Positions 24,181 to 32,281 of a stretch of 64,000 nucleotides of DNA are shown here, piece after piece. The DNA comes from Paraeggerthella hongkongensis (GTDB lineage: Bacteria > Actinomycetota > Coriobacteriia > Coriobacteriales > Eggerthellaceae), in NCBI RefSeq assembly GCF_003340345.1, contig NZ_PPTQ01000010.1, positions 62,001 to 126,000 on the forward strand, written 5' to 3'. A program made the translations under genes and the position numbers. Position 1 is the first letter of the stretch. Each line of letters begins with the position of its first letter. The notes beneath the pieces are model-generated. The model was given only the letters and a program-made list of their open reading frames with translations, was not told the DNA's origin and made no database searches.

Positions 24181-26205
24181 CTATCCGCGGGACAGCTTGC
24201 CTTTCACCTTGCCGATGAGCGAGCCGACGAACGCGGCTTCGGGTACGCGCAGCTTGATGGACAGGCCGAACGTCACCAGCAGCGCCACGATTCCTCCGAC
24301 GAGCACGTACGTCAAGGCCAGAGGGATCGATCCGGCGATGGGGGCGACGAACGCTTGCAGCGCATACAGTACGCCGCCGCCGGCCAGTGCTCCCAAGCCG
24401 CCGAACACCAGGCCGGAGAAGCATGCCTTCACCACCGACCGCAGGCCGAACGCCCCCAGGCGGCTGCGCAGGTAAGCGAACAGGCACAGGTCCGCCACCA
24501 CGTAGAACAGCACCTCCGCAACGGCGATGATCTCGATGGGGAACCGGTCGATGTTGGCGGCGCCGTAGACGGTGAGTGCGATCTGAGCGGCGCCGGCCAT
24601 GAAGTTGAACGCTGCGAACACGCCCATCTTGCGCAGGCTGCTGAAGATCTTCTGCAGGTACGTGTTGACGCCGTACACGGGCAAGGCAAGCGCCAGCACC
24701 GCCATGTACGAGGCGATGGATGCGACGTTCTCGGAGGTGAACGCGCCTGCATTGTACAGCGTGACCAGCGGCAACGAGAACACCATGAGGTACATGGCAA
24801 ACGGGATCATGAAGAACAGGATCTGGTTCGTGCCCCCTATGATGCCGCGCTTCACGCCTTCCATGTTGTTCTCGGCTTGCATGTCGGCCAGCTCGGTGAA
24901 CATGGCGGTGGTGATGGGCACGGCCAAAAATGCGTAGGGCAGCGTGAACCACTGGCGCGCGTACAGCAGGATGGACGGCCCGTTCGAGGCGAAGCTGTAG
25001 GCCGCCGCGTTCTGGACCGACACCACCGCGAACGAGCACAGCATGACGAACACGGCCGGCACGCCGATCCCCAGCGTCTCGCGCAAGGCGGGATCGCGCA
25101 GGTTGATGCGCGGCCTGATGCGGATGCCGTTGCGCTTGAGGGCGGGCAGCTGGATAGCCAGCGCAACGAACACGCCCAGGGGGTTGCCGATAGCTATGAT
25201 GTAAAGCGCAAGCTCGGGGTCTTGCGGGGCGACCGCTGCGTACAGCAGAAACGAAGCGATGACCACCACGCTTTGCGCCGCCGGGGCGATCGACGACCAA
25301 AGGTAGTCCCTGTTGGCGTTGAGCAGGCCCGATACGATAGCCGTCGCACCGGAGAACACGATCTGGATGGCGAAGAACTGGAAGAAGAACACGGAGAGCG
25401 CCATCTCGGATTGCTCCGAGAAGAAGCTTTGCGTATAAATGGCGACTCCCGGAAACGCGATGCAAAGCGCCGACACCACGCCCAGCAGCAGCACGACGAT
25501 GGTGAGCAGGTTCGAAGCGTACTCGTTGCCGGCCTCGTGCCCCAGGCGTTTTTTCACCGACAGGTACACGGGCAGGAAGGCGGTCACGATCATGCCGCCT
25601 ATCACCAGCTCGTACAGCTGAGCGGGAAGGTTGTTCGCCACTTGATAGGAACTCGACAGAAGCGTAGAGCCCAGCGCGAACGCCATGACCCAGGTGCGGA
25701 CGAAGCCGAGCACGCGCGAGATCAGGGTGCATGCGCTGATGAGCGCGGCCGACGACCCGACCGCAACGGTTGTTTCCTCGGGCTCTGGCGAGGGGACGAT
25801 GGTCCTGTCCATTCCGCCATGCTTGCTGATGATGGGCAGCTCCGAGGTGGAACCTGGAAAGGCCGCGCGCTCTTCGCGCGTGCTCCGCGCGGCTGCTTTC
25901 GCGGCATCGCGCGGGTCGGGGGTCTGCGGTTCGAAGGGGTCGCGCGGAGGCGTGGTCCGGTCGGGTCCGGCATGGCGCCCGCCGATGAATATCTCGGACG
26001 TCTCTCCTGGAGCCGCCGAACGCAGACGCGCCTTCGCGCTGGCGGGGTCGTGGCGCGGCTCCGGCTTCGGCACGACCGTCTGGGCGACCGCGGCCGCGAT
26101 GGCGGTGCGATCGAGGCCTGCGTGGCGACCGCCCACGAATATCTCCGAGGTGGAACCGGGGTCGGCGGGGCGCATATGTTGAGCTCGTGCGAGCTTGTCG
26201 GACAT
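24181..26205 (-). CDS. murJ: Lipid II flippase MurJ with a repeated N-terminal extension
   Basis: A 674-residue protein. From about residue 155 it is a MurJ/MviN membrane protein with some 14 membrane segments (SRVLGFVRTWVMAFALG, NNLPAQLYELVIGGMIVTAFLPVYLSVKK, GVPAVFVMLCSF). MurJ moves lipid II across the membrane for peptidoglycan synthesis. The first ~150 residues are an extra cytoplasmic region with three copies of a P-G-x-T-S-E-[IL] ... [RK]H-x-G-x-D-R-T module at roughly residues 14-34, 66-86 and 120-141. ATG 26205 is preferred; a longer start at 26277 would overlap the divergent NAD kinase gene. Confidence 0.88.
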   Translation of the reverse strand: MSDKLARAQHMRPADPGSTSEIFVGGRHAGLDRTAIAAAVAQTVVPKPEPRHDPASAKARLRSAAPGETSEIFIGGRHAGPDRTTPPRDPFEPQTPDPRDAAKAAARSTREERAAFPGSTSELPIISKHGGMDRTIVPSPEPEETTVAVGSSAALISACTLISRVLGFVRTWVMAFALGSTLLSSSYQVANNLPAQLYELVIGGMIVTAFLPVYLSVKKRLGHEAGNEYASNLLTIVVLLLGVVSALCIAFPGVAIYTQSFFSEQSEMALSVFFFQFFAIQIVFSGATAIVSGLLNANRDYLWSSIAPAAQSVVVIASFLLYAAVAPQDPELALYIIAIGNPLGVFVALAIQLPALKRNGIRIRPRINLRDPALRETLGIGVPAVFVMLCSFAVVSVQNAAAYSFASNGPSILLYARQWFTLPYAFLAVPITTAMFTELADMQAENNMEGVKRGIIGGTNQILFFMIPFAMYLMVFSLPLVTLYNAGAFTSENVASIASYMAVLALALPVYGVNTYLQKIFSSLRKMGVFAAFNFMAGAAQIALTVYGAANIDRFPIEIIAVAEVLFYVVADLCLFAYLRSRLGAFGLRSVVKACFSGLVFGGLGALAGGGVLYALQAFVAPIAGSIPLALTYVLVGGIVALLVTFGLSIKLRVPEAAFVGSLIGKVKGKLSRG

Positions 26206-26231
26206 GGAGGGACGCTTCCTTATGCATCGGA

Positions 26232-26237
26232 TATAAT
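26232..26237 (+). promoter_or_regulatory. -10 element for the NAD kinase gene
   Basis: A consensus TATAAT sits 34 nt before the start codon in the divergent murJ/NAD-kinase region. No clear -35 is visible. Confidence 0.5.
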
Positions 26238-26271
26238 GGCCCATCATAGCAAACCCGGAAAGAAGACCTTC

Positions 26272-27186
26272 ATGCACATCCTCATCGTACGCAATAATTC
26301 CAACTCGAAAGCCGTGGACGCCTCGCTGCTATTGGCAACGTACCTGGCCACGCAGGGGGTTGAGTACACGCTGGTCGATTCCACCGAGCTTTCGTGCGCA
26401 TGCGACCACGACAGCTTGAACGCCGCGTTGGCGGCGGGCGTGGAGATGGCGGTAGTGCTTGGCGGCGACGGCACGATCCTGCGCACGGCGCGCCAGATCG
26501 GTACGACTGGGGTGCCTATCCTGGGCATCAATTTCGGTCGCTTGGGCTTTTTGGCGAATTCGAGCGATGCCGGCGTGGTTGCCATCGTGGCCGCGGCTTT
26601 GGCGGGCGACGTGGTGGCCGAGCAGCGCGCGAACCTGCGCATCGACGTTGTATGCGAGGGCGAGCCCGATCCGTGGAGCGACGATGACGACGGGGAAGGA
26701 CCCTCGTGCGATGCGGCATCGCCGTGCGAGGCGGGCGCTCGTAGCTTCTTCGCGCTCAACGAACTTGCGGTGACGCGCGGCGCGAACGGTCGCGTCATCG
26801 ATTTCACGTTGGGGGTTTCCGGTTCGCACGTTGCCGAAATGCGCGGCGACGGCCTGGTGGTTGCCACGGCGACGGGCTCGACGGCCTACGCGCTGTCGGC
26901 GGGCGGTCCTTTGGTGGCGCCCGGGTTCACGGGGCTGGTGGTGGTGCCGCTCGCGCCGCATACGCTGCATACGCGCGCCATCGTGACCGCATCGAACGAC
27001 GTGGTGGAAATGGGCTTGCCGCGCGACGCGGCCCGACGCGACGCCACCCTGTTTGCCGATGGGGAGCTGTTGTCGTTCGACCGTCCGGTGCGTCGCATCT
27101 ACGTCAGCCGAGGTGAAGCTCCCACCGTTTTGCTGCGTCATCAGCACGAGGGCTTCTACGAGCACGCCGCGAAGGTGTTTTTCTAG
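26272..27186 (+). CDS. nadK: NAD kinase
   Basis: A 304-residue cytoplasmic kinase making NADP from NAD. The family signatures are all present: GGDGT (VVLGGDGTILRTAR, residues ~60-75), NFGRLGFLA, FALNELAVTRG, and the glycine-rich TGSTAYALSAGGPLV. A short acidic insertion (DPWSDDDDGEGPS) sits between the strands at about residue 135. ATG 26272 with GGAAAGAAG upstream gives a standard length; the open frame runs far upstream only because it shadows murJ. Confidence 0.93.
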   Translation: MHILIVRNNSNSKAVDASLLLATYLATQGVEYTLVDSTELSCACDHDSLNAALAAGVEMAVVLGGDGTILRTARQIGTTGVPILGINFGRLGFLANSSDAGVVAIVAAALAGDVVAEQRANLRIDVVCEGEPDPWSDDDDGEGPSCDAASPCEAGARSFFALNELAVTRGANGRVIDFTLGVSGSHVAEMRGDGLVVATATGSTAYALSAGGPLVAPGFTGLVVVPLAPHTLHTRAIVTASNDVVEMGLPRDAARRDATLFADGELLSFDRPVRRIYVSRGEAPTVLLRHQHEGFYEHAAKVFF

Positions 27187-27285
27187 CGGGTCGGAGGTTG
27201 GAACCGCTGTAGTTTGCGTCGCCGTTCGAAGTGCGTGGCTTGACGGCAAAGGACGCCTTGCGAACCGGCCGGGTGGTTCGCGCCG

Positions 27286-28332
27286 CTAGCTCGGCAAGCT
27301 TTCAACCGTGAATAGCTGTGCTGTGCTCGATTTTGTTTGAGCGAGACGGCGTTCGGCGCGCGCGATTTCGTCGCTTCGGGGGATACCGTAGCGTTCAAGG
27401 AGCCTTGCGAAACGATCGGCGTCCATCACGTCTTTGTAGGAAAAGCGCACGATAGGCATGCCGTGGAGGGTAAGCTGCGACTCCCGGTGCTGCTCGTCGG
27501 CAAGGACGCGCATCGGCGTTCGGCCGTTGCGGAATGCGTCGCATTCGTACTTTTGCATGCCGTCGAATTCTCCAATGACATTGCTGCCGTCCATTCGCGT
27601 CCAAAGGAAATCGACGCGGAACGAACGTTGCGGGTCGAGCGGCCGCGGAAAAGCAACCTGGAGACAGGGGAGCGCGAACCCCTGCTCAATCATAGTGGCG
27701 CGCGCAATGGATTCTCCGCCGCTTTCGCTCAGGGGATCGGCGTAGTACATGGTTCTTATGGCTTGATTGATGCCTGGGTACGTTGTGCCTAGGCGCTTGA
27801 AGCGAGCAGCGAACCAGCTTGGCGCATTTCCAGTGCAGCGTAGTGCGCCGTCGGCGATAGCCAAGGCTTGCTTGAAGCTGGTCGTTCGCATGCAATCAAA
27901 GACGGTCCGAGTGAGGGAGGTAACGCGAAGACCCCGGACGAGAGCGGGCTCATCATCTTCAATCACATGCCAGCGGATGCTGGATGGCGACGCGTTGCGT
28001 TTCGCACGAGATGTTTCGACATGGATTGCGTCCATTTGGCTGAACGCGACGGGCAGGCCAAACGCAATCGCTGCCGATTCGTGGCAAAAGATCCAGTCGG
28101 GGTGCAGCTTCTGCAACGTGCGAAGGATGTGCATCGCTTGCTGGGGTTTCGCAAGAGCCTGCCAATACGAAGCTCGTGCATACATGCCGCGAACTGGGCG
28201 AATGGCTTCCCCTTGATTGATTTGCCGGCGTAAGAGTTCTCGGATGCGCGGGCTCGAGGGCACAAGGCACAGTTGATTGCGCTCGGCACACATGAAGAGG
28301 CGAGCCAGTTCGACATCGCGGACTTCGGTCAT
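27286..28332 (-). CDS. AbiEi-like protein with a C-terminal DUF559-type nuclease fold
   Basis: A 348-residue protein. The N-terminal ~100 residues resemble the winged-helix domain of AbiEi-family (type IV) antitoxin-like proteins: RELLRRQINQGEAIRPVRGMYARASYWQAL. The C-terminus (from ~230) looks like a DUF559/Vsr-type PD-(D/E)xK fold: FRVDFLWTRMDGSNVIGEFDG, followed by LADEQHRESQLTLHGMPIVRFSYKDV. Such fusions are common in actinobacteria and of unknown role. No toxin gene adjoins it, so it is an orphan here. Function is inferred from fold resemblance only. Confidence 0.6.
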   Translation of the reverse strand: MTEVRDVELARLFMCAERNQLCLVPSSPRIRELLRRQINQGEAIRPVRGMYARASYWQALAKPQQAMHILRTLQKLHPDWIFCHESAAIAFGLPVAFSQMDAIHVETSRAKRNASPSSIRWHVIEDDEPALVRGLRVTSLTRTVFDCMRTTSFKQALAIADGALRCTGNAPSWFAARFKRLGTTYPGINQAIRTMYYADPLSESGGESIARATMIEQGFALPCLQVAFPRPLDPQRSFRVDFLWTRMDGSNVIGEFDGMQKYECDAFRNGRTPMRVLADEQHRESQLTLHGMPIVRFSYKDVMDADRFARLLERYGIPRSDEIARAERRLAQTKSSTAQLFTVESLPS

Positions 28333-28421
28333 GAGCGCCCTCCTTGCACCGAGTGTTGTTTGCCCATTGTCTCACGATCCGTGCAATAAAATATAAGGAA
28401 GTCCATAATACTTATAAGGTA

Positions 28422-28479
28422 CATTGTCGATCCAAAAACACGTTTTCGGGGCCGAAAACGTGTTTTTGGATCGACAATG
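28422..28479. repeat. 28-bp perfect inverted repeat, 2-nt loop
   Basis: Bases 28422-28449 (CATTGTCGATCCAAAAACAC then GTTTTCGG) are exactly mirrored at 28452-28479 around GG. Both sides carry A/T runs. It may serve as a bidirectional terminator, but its length and perfection suggest a palindromic repeat element. Confidence 0.75.
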
Positions 28480-28486
28480 AGAACGC

Positions 28487-28535
28487 GAGCGCCTTGCACC
28501 TGCAGATGGTAAGGGGTGGTGGTTGCAAGGCGCTC
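28487..28535. repeat. 12-bp inverted repeat
   Basis: GAGCGCCTTGCA (28487-28498) and TGCAAGGCGCTC (28524-28535) flank 25 nt, directly between the 28-bp hairpin and the 32-bp palindrome. Confidence 0.6.
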
Positions 28536-28537
28536 AC

Positions 28538-28569
28538 ATATCGAAGGGGCCCGCGGGCCCCTTCGATAT
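28538..28569 (-). terminator. 32-bp perfect palindrome after the DUF1846 gene
   Basis: ATATCGAAGGGGCCCG (28538-28553) is followed at once by its exact complement (28554-28569), 3 nt beyond the stop codon of the minus-strand DUF1846 gene. No T-run follows, so it may act as a terminator or a 3'-end stabiliser. Confidence 0.55.
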
Positions 28570-28572
28570 TGC

Positions 28573-30051
28573 TTACTTGTGGTAATACCGGTGCTGCTCG
28601 TACTTCGGCTCGCAGCACACGTTGATGCCGAGCGTGCGGTACAGCTTCTCGTCGGTGGCCGAGATGATCACGCTGAAGTACGCATCGCAGCCGCGCAGGT
28701 CGTCGATGTGGTCGATCAGCGTGGCCGCAAGCGGATCGGTCGCGGAGCTGATGGACAGGGCGAGCAGCGTTTCGTCGGAGTGCAGGCGCGGGTTGCGGCT
28801 GTGCAGCTGCTCGGTCTTCAGGCGGCAGATGGGCTCGATGACCGCATCGCTGATCACGTTGATGTCCTCGACGCCGGCCACGCCCTTGAGCGCGTTCATG
28901 AGCAGCGACGATGCAGCTCCCAGCAGCGGCGACGTCTTGCCCGTCACCACGGTGCCGTCGGGCAGTACCATCGCGCCCACCGGACCGCCGGTGGTCTCCT
29001 CCTTCAGAAGCGCGGCCGATCGCGCCGGCGAGAAGCTTGCGTTCACGCCGGCTTGGTTCATCAGAAGCTCCAGCTTCTCCACGTGCTCTTGTCCCACGCC
29101 GGTGCGGCGCGTTTCCACCGCTGCCTGGAAGTAGCGGCGCACGATCTCCATTTTGGCGGCCTCGCGCACGGCGTCGTCGTCCACGATGGCGTTGCCGGCC
29201 ATGTTGACGCCCATGTCGGTGGGGGACTGGTAGGGGCTCGTTCCGGAAATGCGCTCCATCATGGCCTTGAGCACGGGGAATATCTCCACGTCGCGATTGT
29301 AGTTCACCGTGGTCACGCCGTACGCTTCCAGGTGGAACGGGTCGATGGTGTTGGCGTCGTCCAGATCGACCGTGGCCGCCTCGTACGCGATGTTCACGGG
29401 GTGCTTGAGCGGCAGGTTCCAGATGGGGAACGTCTCGTACTTCGCGTAGCCGGCCGCCACGCCGCGCTTGTGCTCGTGGTACAGCTGCGACAGGCACGTG
29501 GCCATCTTGCCCGAACCGGGGCCGGGGGCGGTCACCACGACAAGCGGGCGCTTCGTTTCGATGTACTCGTTCTTGCCGTAGCCCTCGTCGCTGACGATGC
29601 GGTCGATGTCGTAAGGGTAGCCGGCAATGGGGTAGTGCAGGGAGCTTTTGATTCCCAAGCTGTCCAGGCGCTTGCGAAACGCCTCGGCCGAGGGCTGGTT
29701 CGTGTAATGGGTGATCACCACGCCGGTGGTGGTGAAGCCCATCCCGCGGAAGATGTCCATGAGGCGCAGCACGTCTTCATCGTACGTGATTCCCAGGTCG
29801 CCGCGCACCTTGTTCTTCTCGATGTCGTTCGCGTTGATGGCTATGATGATCTCGACGTCGTCCACCAGCTGCTTGAGCATGCGGATCTTCGAGTCGGGCT
29901 CGAACCCGGGCAGCACGCGGGCTGCATGGTAGTCGTCGAAGAGTTTCCCGCCGAATTCCAGGTAGAGCTTTCCGCCGAACTGGTCGATGCGGTTGCGGAT
30001 ATGCTCGGCCTGCAGCGCGATGTACTTGTCGTTGTCGAATCCGATGCGCAT
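28573..30051 (-). CDS. DUF1846 domain-containing protein
   Basis: A 492-residue protein of the DUF1846 family, recognised by the start MRIGFDNDKYIALQAEHIRNRI, then LYLEFGGKLFDDYHAARVLPGF, the P-loop-like VVTAPGPGSGKMATCLSQLYHE at about residue 180, and PTDMGVNMAGNAIVDD. Family structures show a nucleotide-binding fold, but the cellular role is not settled. ATG 30051 matches the conserved family start; an upstream in-frame ATG at 30117 overlaps the promoter. It is divergent from xerD. Confidence 0.85.
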   Translation of the reverse strand: MRIGFDNDKYIALQAEHIRNRIDQFGGKLYLEFGGKLFDDYHAARVLPGFEPDSKIRMLKQLVDDVEIIIAINANDIEKNKVRGDLGITYDEDVLRLMDIFRGMGFTTTGVVITHYTNQPSAEAFRKRLDSLGIKSSLHYPIAGYPYDIDRIVSDEGYGKNEYIETKRPLVVVTAPGPGSGKMATCLSQLYHEHKRGVAAGYAKYETFPIWNLPLKHPVNIAYEAATVDLDDANTIDPFHLEAYGVTTVNYNRDVEIFPVLKAMMERISGTSPYQSPTDMGVNMAGNAIVDDDAVREAAKMEIVRRYFQAAVETRRTGVGQEHVEKLELLMNQAGVNASFSPARSAALLKEETTGGPVGAMVLPDGTVVTGKTSPLLGAASSLLMNALKGVAGVEDINVISDAVIEPICRLKTEQLHSRNPRLHSDETLLALSISSATDPLAATLIDHIDDLRGCDAYFSVIISATDEKLYRTLGINVCCEPKYEQHRYYHK

Positions 30052-30124
30052 GGGAATGCGGCGCCCCTTTCTTGCCGTCGATGATGTTCGCGCACGACCG
30101 CAGAGGGCCGTACACAATCCGATT

Positions 30125-30130
30125 CAGTAT
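30125..30130 (-). promoter_or_regulatory. -10 element for the DUF1846 gene
   Basis: On the minus strand this reads TATACT (GGGTATACTGAATC), about 75 nt before the ATG. Confidence 0.4.
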
Positions 30131-30261
30131 ACCCTACTTGGTAGGTGTTTCGTTTTTGTTAATTGCAGGTAACGAAGGGGATCTTCCTTCGGTTCGCCAT
30201 ACCTGCAGGTCCGAAGGCGTTCGGTGCCCGTCCTATCCGCACCTGGTTTTTCATAGCGTCA

Positions 30262-30270
30262 TGCTATGCT
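30262..30270 (+). promoter_or_regulatory. Extended -10 promoter for xerD
   Basis: TG-C-TATGCT lies about 97 nt before the xerD start, the same extended -10 form seen before map and the thiamin pyrophosphokinase gene. The 30052-30366 gap shows no gene. Confidence 0.45.
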
Positions 30271-30366
30271 GTTCGATCAGTGCGACGGTGCCGCAGCGCG
30301 TTTGGCGCGAATCGGCCGATCGTTGCTTTTCATGCCCGCTTGCCGGGTCGACGACGGGGTTGGTGG

Positions 30367-31260
30367 ATGGACGAACTGGTTCGAGAATATCTGGCTCATC
30401 TGCGCATCGAGCGGGGAAGCTCGCCCCTTACCGTGTCTGCGTATGCTTCTGACCTGCGGGATTTCGCGGCGTTTTTGAACGCGTGCGGCGTGAAGGACGT
30501 CGGCGACGTGCAGCGCGAGACCATCGTGGCCTACGAGGCCGACCTGTTCGGCCGCAAATACGCCGCCGCCACGGTGGATCGCCACGTGTCGGTGCTCAAG
30601 GGCTTCTACCGGTTCCTCGTGCGGGAGGGGCACGTGCGTCGCAACCCCACCGACACGTTGCAGCTTCCCAAGGCTCCCGATCGACTTCCCGACGTGTTGA
30701 GCGCAGTGCAAGTGGAATCCATGCTAGCCGATCCTCCCAAGCGCGCGCCCATCCCGCTGCGCAACCGGGCCATCTTGGAGGTTCTGTACGGCTGCGGCTT
30801 GCGCGTAAGCGAGTGCGTGGGGCTTGACCTGGGCGACGCGGTGCTTGAGGAAGGGTACCTGCGCATTCTGGGCAAGGGCGGCAAGGAGCGCGTGTCGCCC
30901 ATATCGGGCGCGGCGCTGCGGTCGTTGGCCGACTACCTCGACAACGGGCGTCCCGGTTTGACGAAGCCGGCAGCGAAGCCCACGTCGGCGGTCTTTCTGA
31001 ACGCGCGCGGCGGGCGGCTCACGCGCCAAAGCGTGCACGCCATCGTGGCCGAGGCGGGGCGATCCATCGGCGTGGCGAACCTCCATCCTCACACGCTGCG
31101 CCATTCGTTCGCCACGCACATGCTCGAAGGCGGCGCCGACCTTCGCGTCATCCAGGAAATCCTCGGCCATTCGGACATCTCCACCACGCAGATCTACACG
31201 CACATCAACCGCGCCCACATGCGCGAGGAATATCTACGCGCGCACCCGCGCGCGAAGTAA
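30367..31260 (+). CDS. xerD: Tyrosine recombinase XerD-like
   Basis: A 297-residue site-specific recombinase that with a partner resolves chromosome dimers at dif. The N-terminal SAM-like core-binding domain starts MDELVREYLAHLRIERGSS. The catalytic residues are visible: Arg in GCGLRVSECVGL, Lys in GKGGKER, HxxR in HPHTLRHSFATH, His in LGH, and the nucleophile Tyr in TTQIYTH. ATG 30367 gives the standard length. Xer family membership is certain; XerC versus XerD is not decided by sequence alone. Confidence 0.88.
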   Translation: MDELVREYLAHLRIERGSSPLTVSAYASDLRDFAAFLNACGVKDVGDVQRETIVAYEADLFGRKYAAATVDRHVSVLKGFYRFLVREGHVRRNPTDTLQLPKAPDRLPDVLSAVQVESMLADPPKRAPIPLRNRAILEVLYGCGLRVSECVGLDLGDAVLEEGYLRILGKGGKERVSPISGAALRSLADYLDNGRPGLTKPAAKPTSAVFLNARGGRLTRQSVHAIVAEAGRSIGVANLHPHTLRHSFATHMLEGGADLRVIQEILGHSDISTTQIYTHINRAHMREEYLRAHPRAK

Positions 31261-31385
31261 TGTACCGGCATCGTTCGGACGGGCGTCAGCACTGTTTGGA
31301 TGCGCGCCGGCATCGCCTGGACGCGCATCGGCGGCGTCCTGCGGGGCTCGAGGCTTCGGCGCGCCGTCTTTCGCCGGCGAGGGGG

Positions 31386-31451
31386 GCGGTGGGACGGCAT
31401 CCCATCGCGATCGCGGTCTGCGGGGGACGCGGTGGGGCGGCGTCCCACCGC
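31386..31451. repeat. Two tandem GC-rich hairpins
   Basis: GCGGTGGGA/TCCCATCGC (31386-31394, 31400-31408) and GCGGTGGG/CCCACCGC (31429-31436, 31444-31451) are similar hairpins 35 bp apart. They lie in the 553-bp gap between xerD and mraZ and may be REP-like units or terminators without T-runs. The remainder of the gap to 31740 shows nothing else. Confidence 0.5.
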
Positions 31452-31739
31452 AGGGGCGCCTTTCGCCGCTCGATTCCGCCCGTCTCCTCGCGCGTGTTGC
31501 CGAACGGTTTGCCCAACGAATCGGTCGGCGATCCGTCGTGCCACAGATTCCGCATAACTCGCTCCATATAGATGCCAAGGCCCTCTAAAGCGGTAGTGCG
31601 ATCAATATCTTGTGTTCGTTTTCGTCCGTCGGTTCAATATCTAGCCGTGTCTCAATCTTGCATTTTTGGGGGTCGGGGGACAACTTGGGGAACGGGATGG
31701 TTTCAAAAGGGTCTAAATGGGTCAAAAGGCCGGATTTTG

Positions 31740-31768
31740 TTGCGAAGTGGGGCAAAGTGGGATAGAAT
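31740..31768 (+). promoter_or_regulatory. Promoter with two MraZ boxes for the dcw cluster
   Basis: A -35 TTGCGA (31740-31745) and -10 TAGAAT (31763-31768) are 17 bp apart. Within the spacer are TGGGG (31748) and TGGGA (31758), i.e. TGGG[AG] boxes with a 10-bp period, the known MraZ binding pattern. Autorepression by MraZ is expected. Confidence 0.7.
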
Positions 31769-31813
31769 TCCAAGCATCGAAAGGGCCGTGCGAGTCGCGG
31801 CGGGAAGGAAGGC

Positions 31814-32263
31814 ATGGCCGAGGACACCGAAAAGGTGGTTGATCTCAACAGCGCGTACCGCCACAAGGTGGACGCCAAAGGCCGCATGTCTCTTCCCGCA
31901 TCGTTTCGCAAGGTGCTTTCGACGGATTTGGTGGTAACCCGCAACCCGAAGGACGAATGCCTCTACGTGTTCGAGCCCGATGCGTTTAACGCATGGGTGG
32001 CCGGCGTGTTCGAGGACAAGTTCGAGAAGTTCGACCGCACGAACGATCTCCACGTGCGCCTGCGCCGCAAGCTCAAGTCTCGTGCAGCCGACGTGTCCGT
32101 CGACGCGTCCGGTCGCATCATGCTCTCGAGCGAACAACGTGCGGCTGTTGGCATTGACAAGGACGTCGTCGTGCTGGGCAACACGGGCTACTTCGAAATC
32201 TGGGACGCAAAGCGCTACGACCAAAACGACGAGGATACCGACCTCGGTCTTCTGTTCGACTGA
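31814..32263 (+). CDS. mraZ: Transcriptional regulator MraZ
   Basis: A 149-residue protein with two SpoVT/AbrB-like half-domains: YRHKVDAKGRMSLPASFRKVL near the N-terminus and DVSVDASGRIMLSSEQRAAVGI in the second half. MraZ is the first gene of most dcw clusters and represses its own promoter. GGAAGGAAGGC precedes the ATG. It is followed by rsmH, the conserved order. Confidence 0.95.
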   Translation: MAEDTEKVVDLNSAYRHKVDAKGRMSLPASFRKVLSTDLVVTRNPKDECLYVFEPDAFNAWVAGVFEDKFEKFDRTNDLHVRLRRKLKSRAADVSVDASGRIMLSSEQRAAVGIDKDVVVLGNTGYFEIWDAKRYDQNDEDTDLGLLFD

Positions 32264-32281
32264 TTGTAAGGCGTGAGCGAA

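Noticed and set aside
24355-26271. Very long open frame on the plus strand upstream of NAD kinase
   Set aside because: It is the antisense shadow of murJ in GC-rich DNA; NAD kinase homology starts only at 26272.
28422-28569. CRISPR-like or att site
   Set aside because: The repeats are inverted, not direct and regularly spaced, and no integrase cargo or cas gene adjoins; xerD is housekeeping.
31260-31570. Coding gene in the xerD-mraZ gap
   Set aside because: Short overlapping ORFs exist in several frames, but all are low-complexity and lack ribosome-binding sites; the segment is dominated by hairpins.
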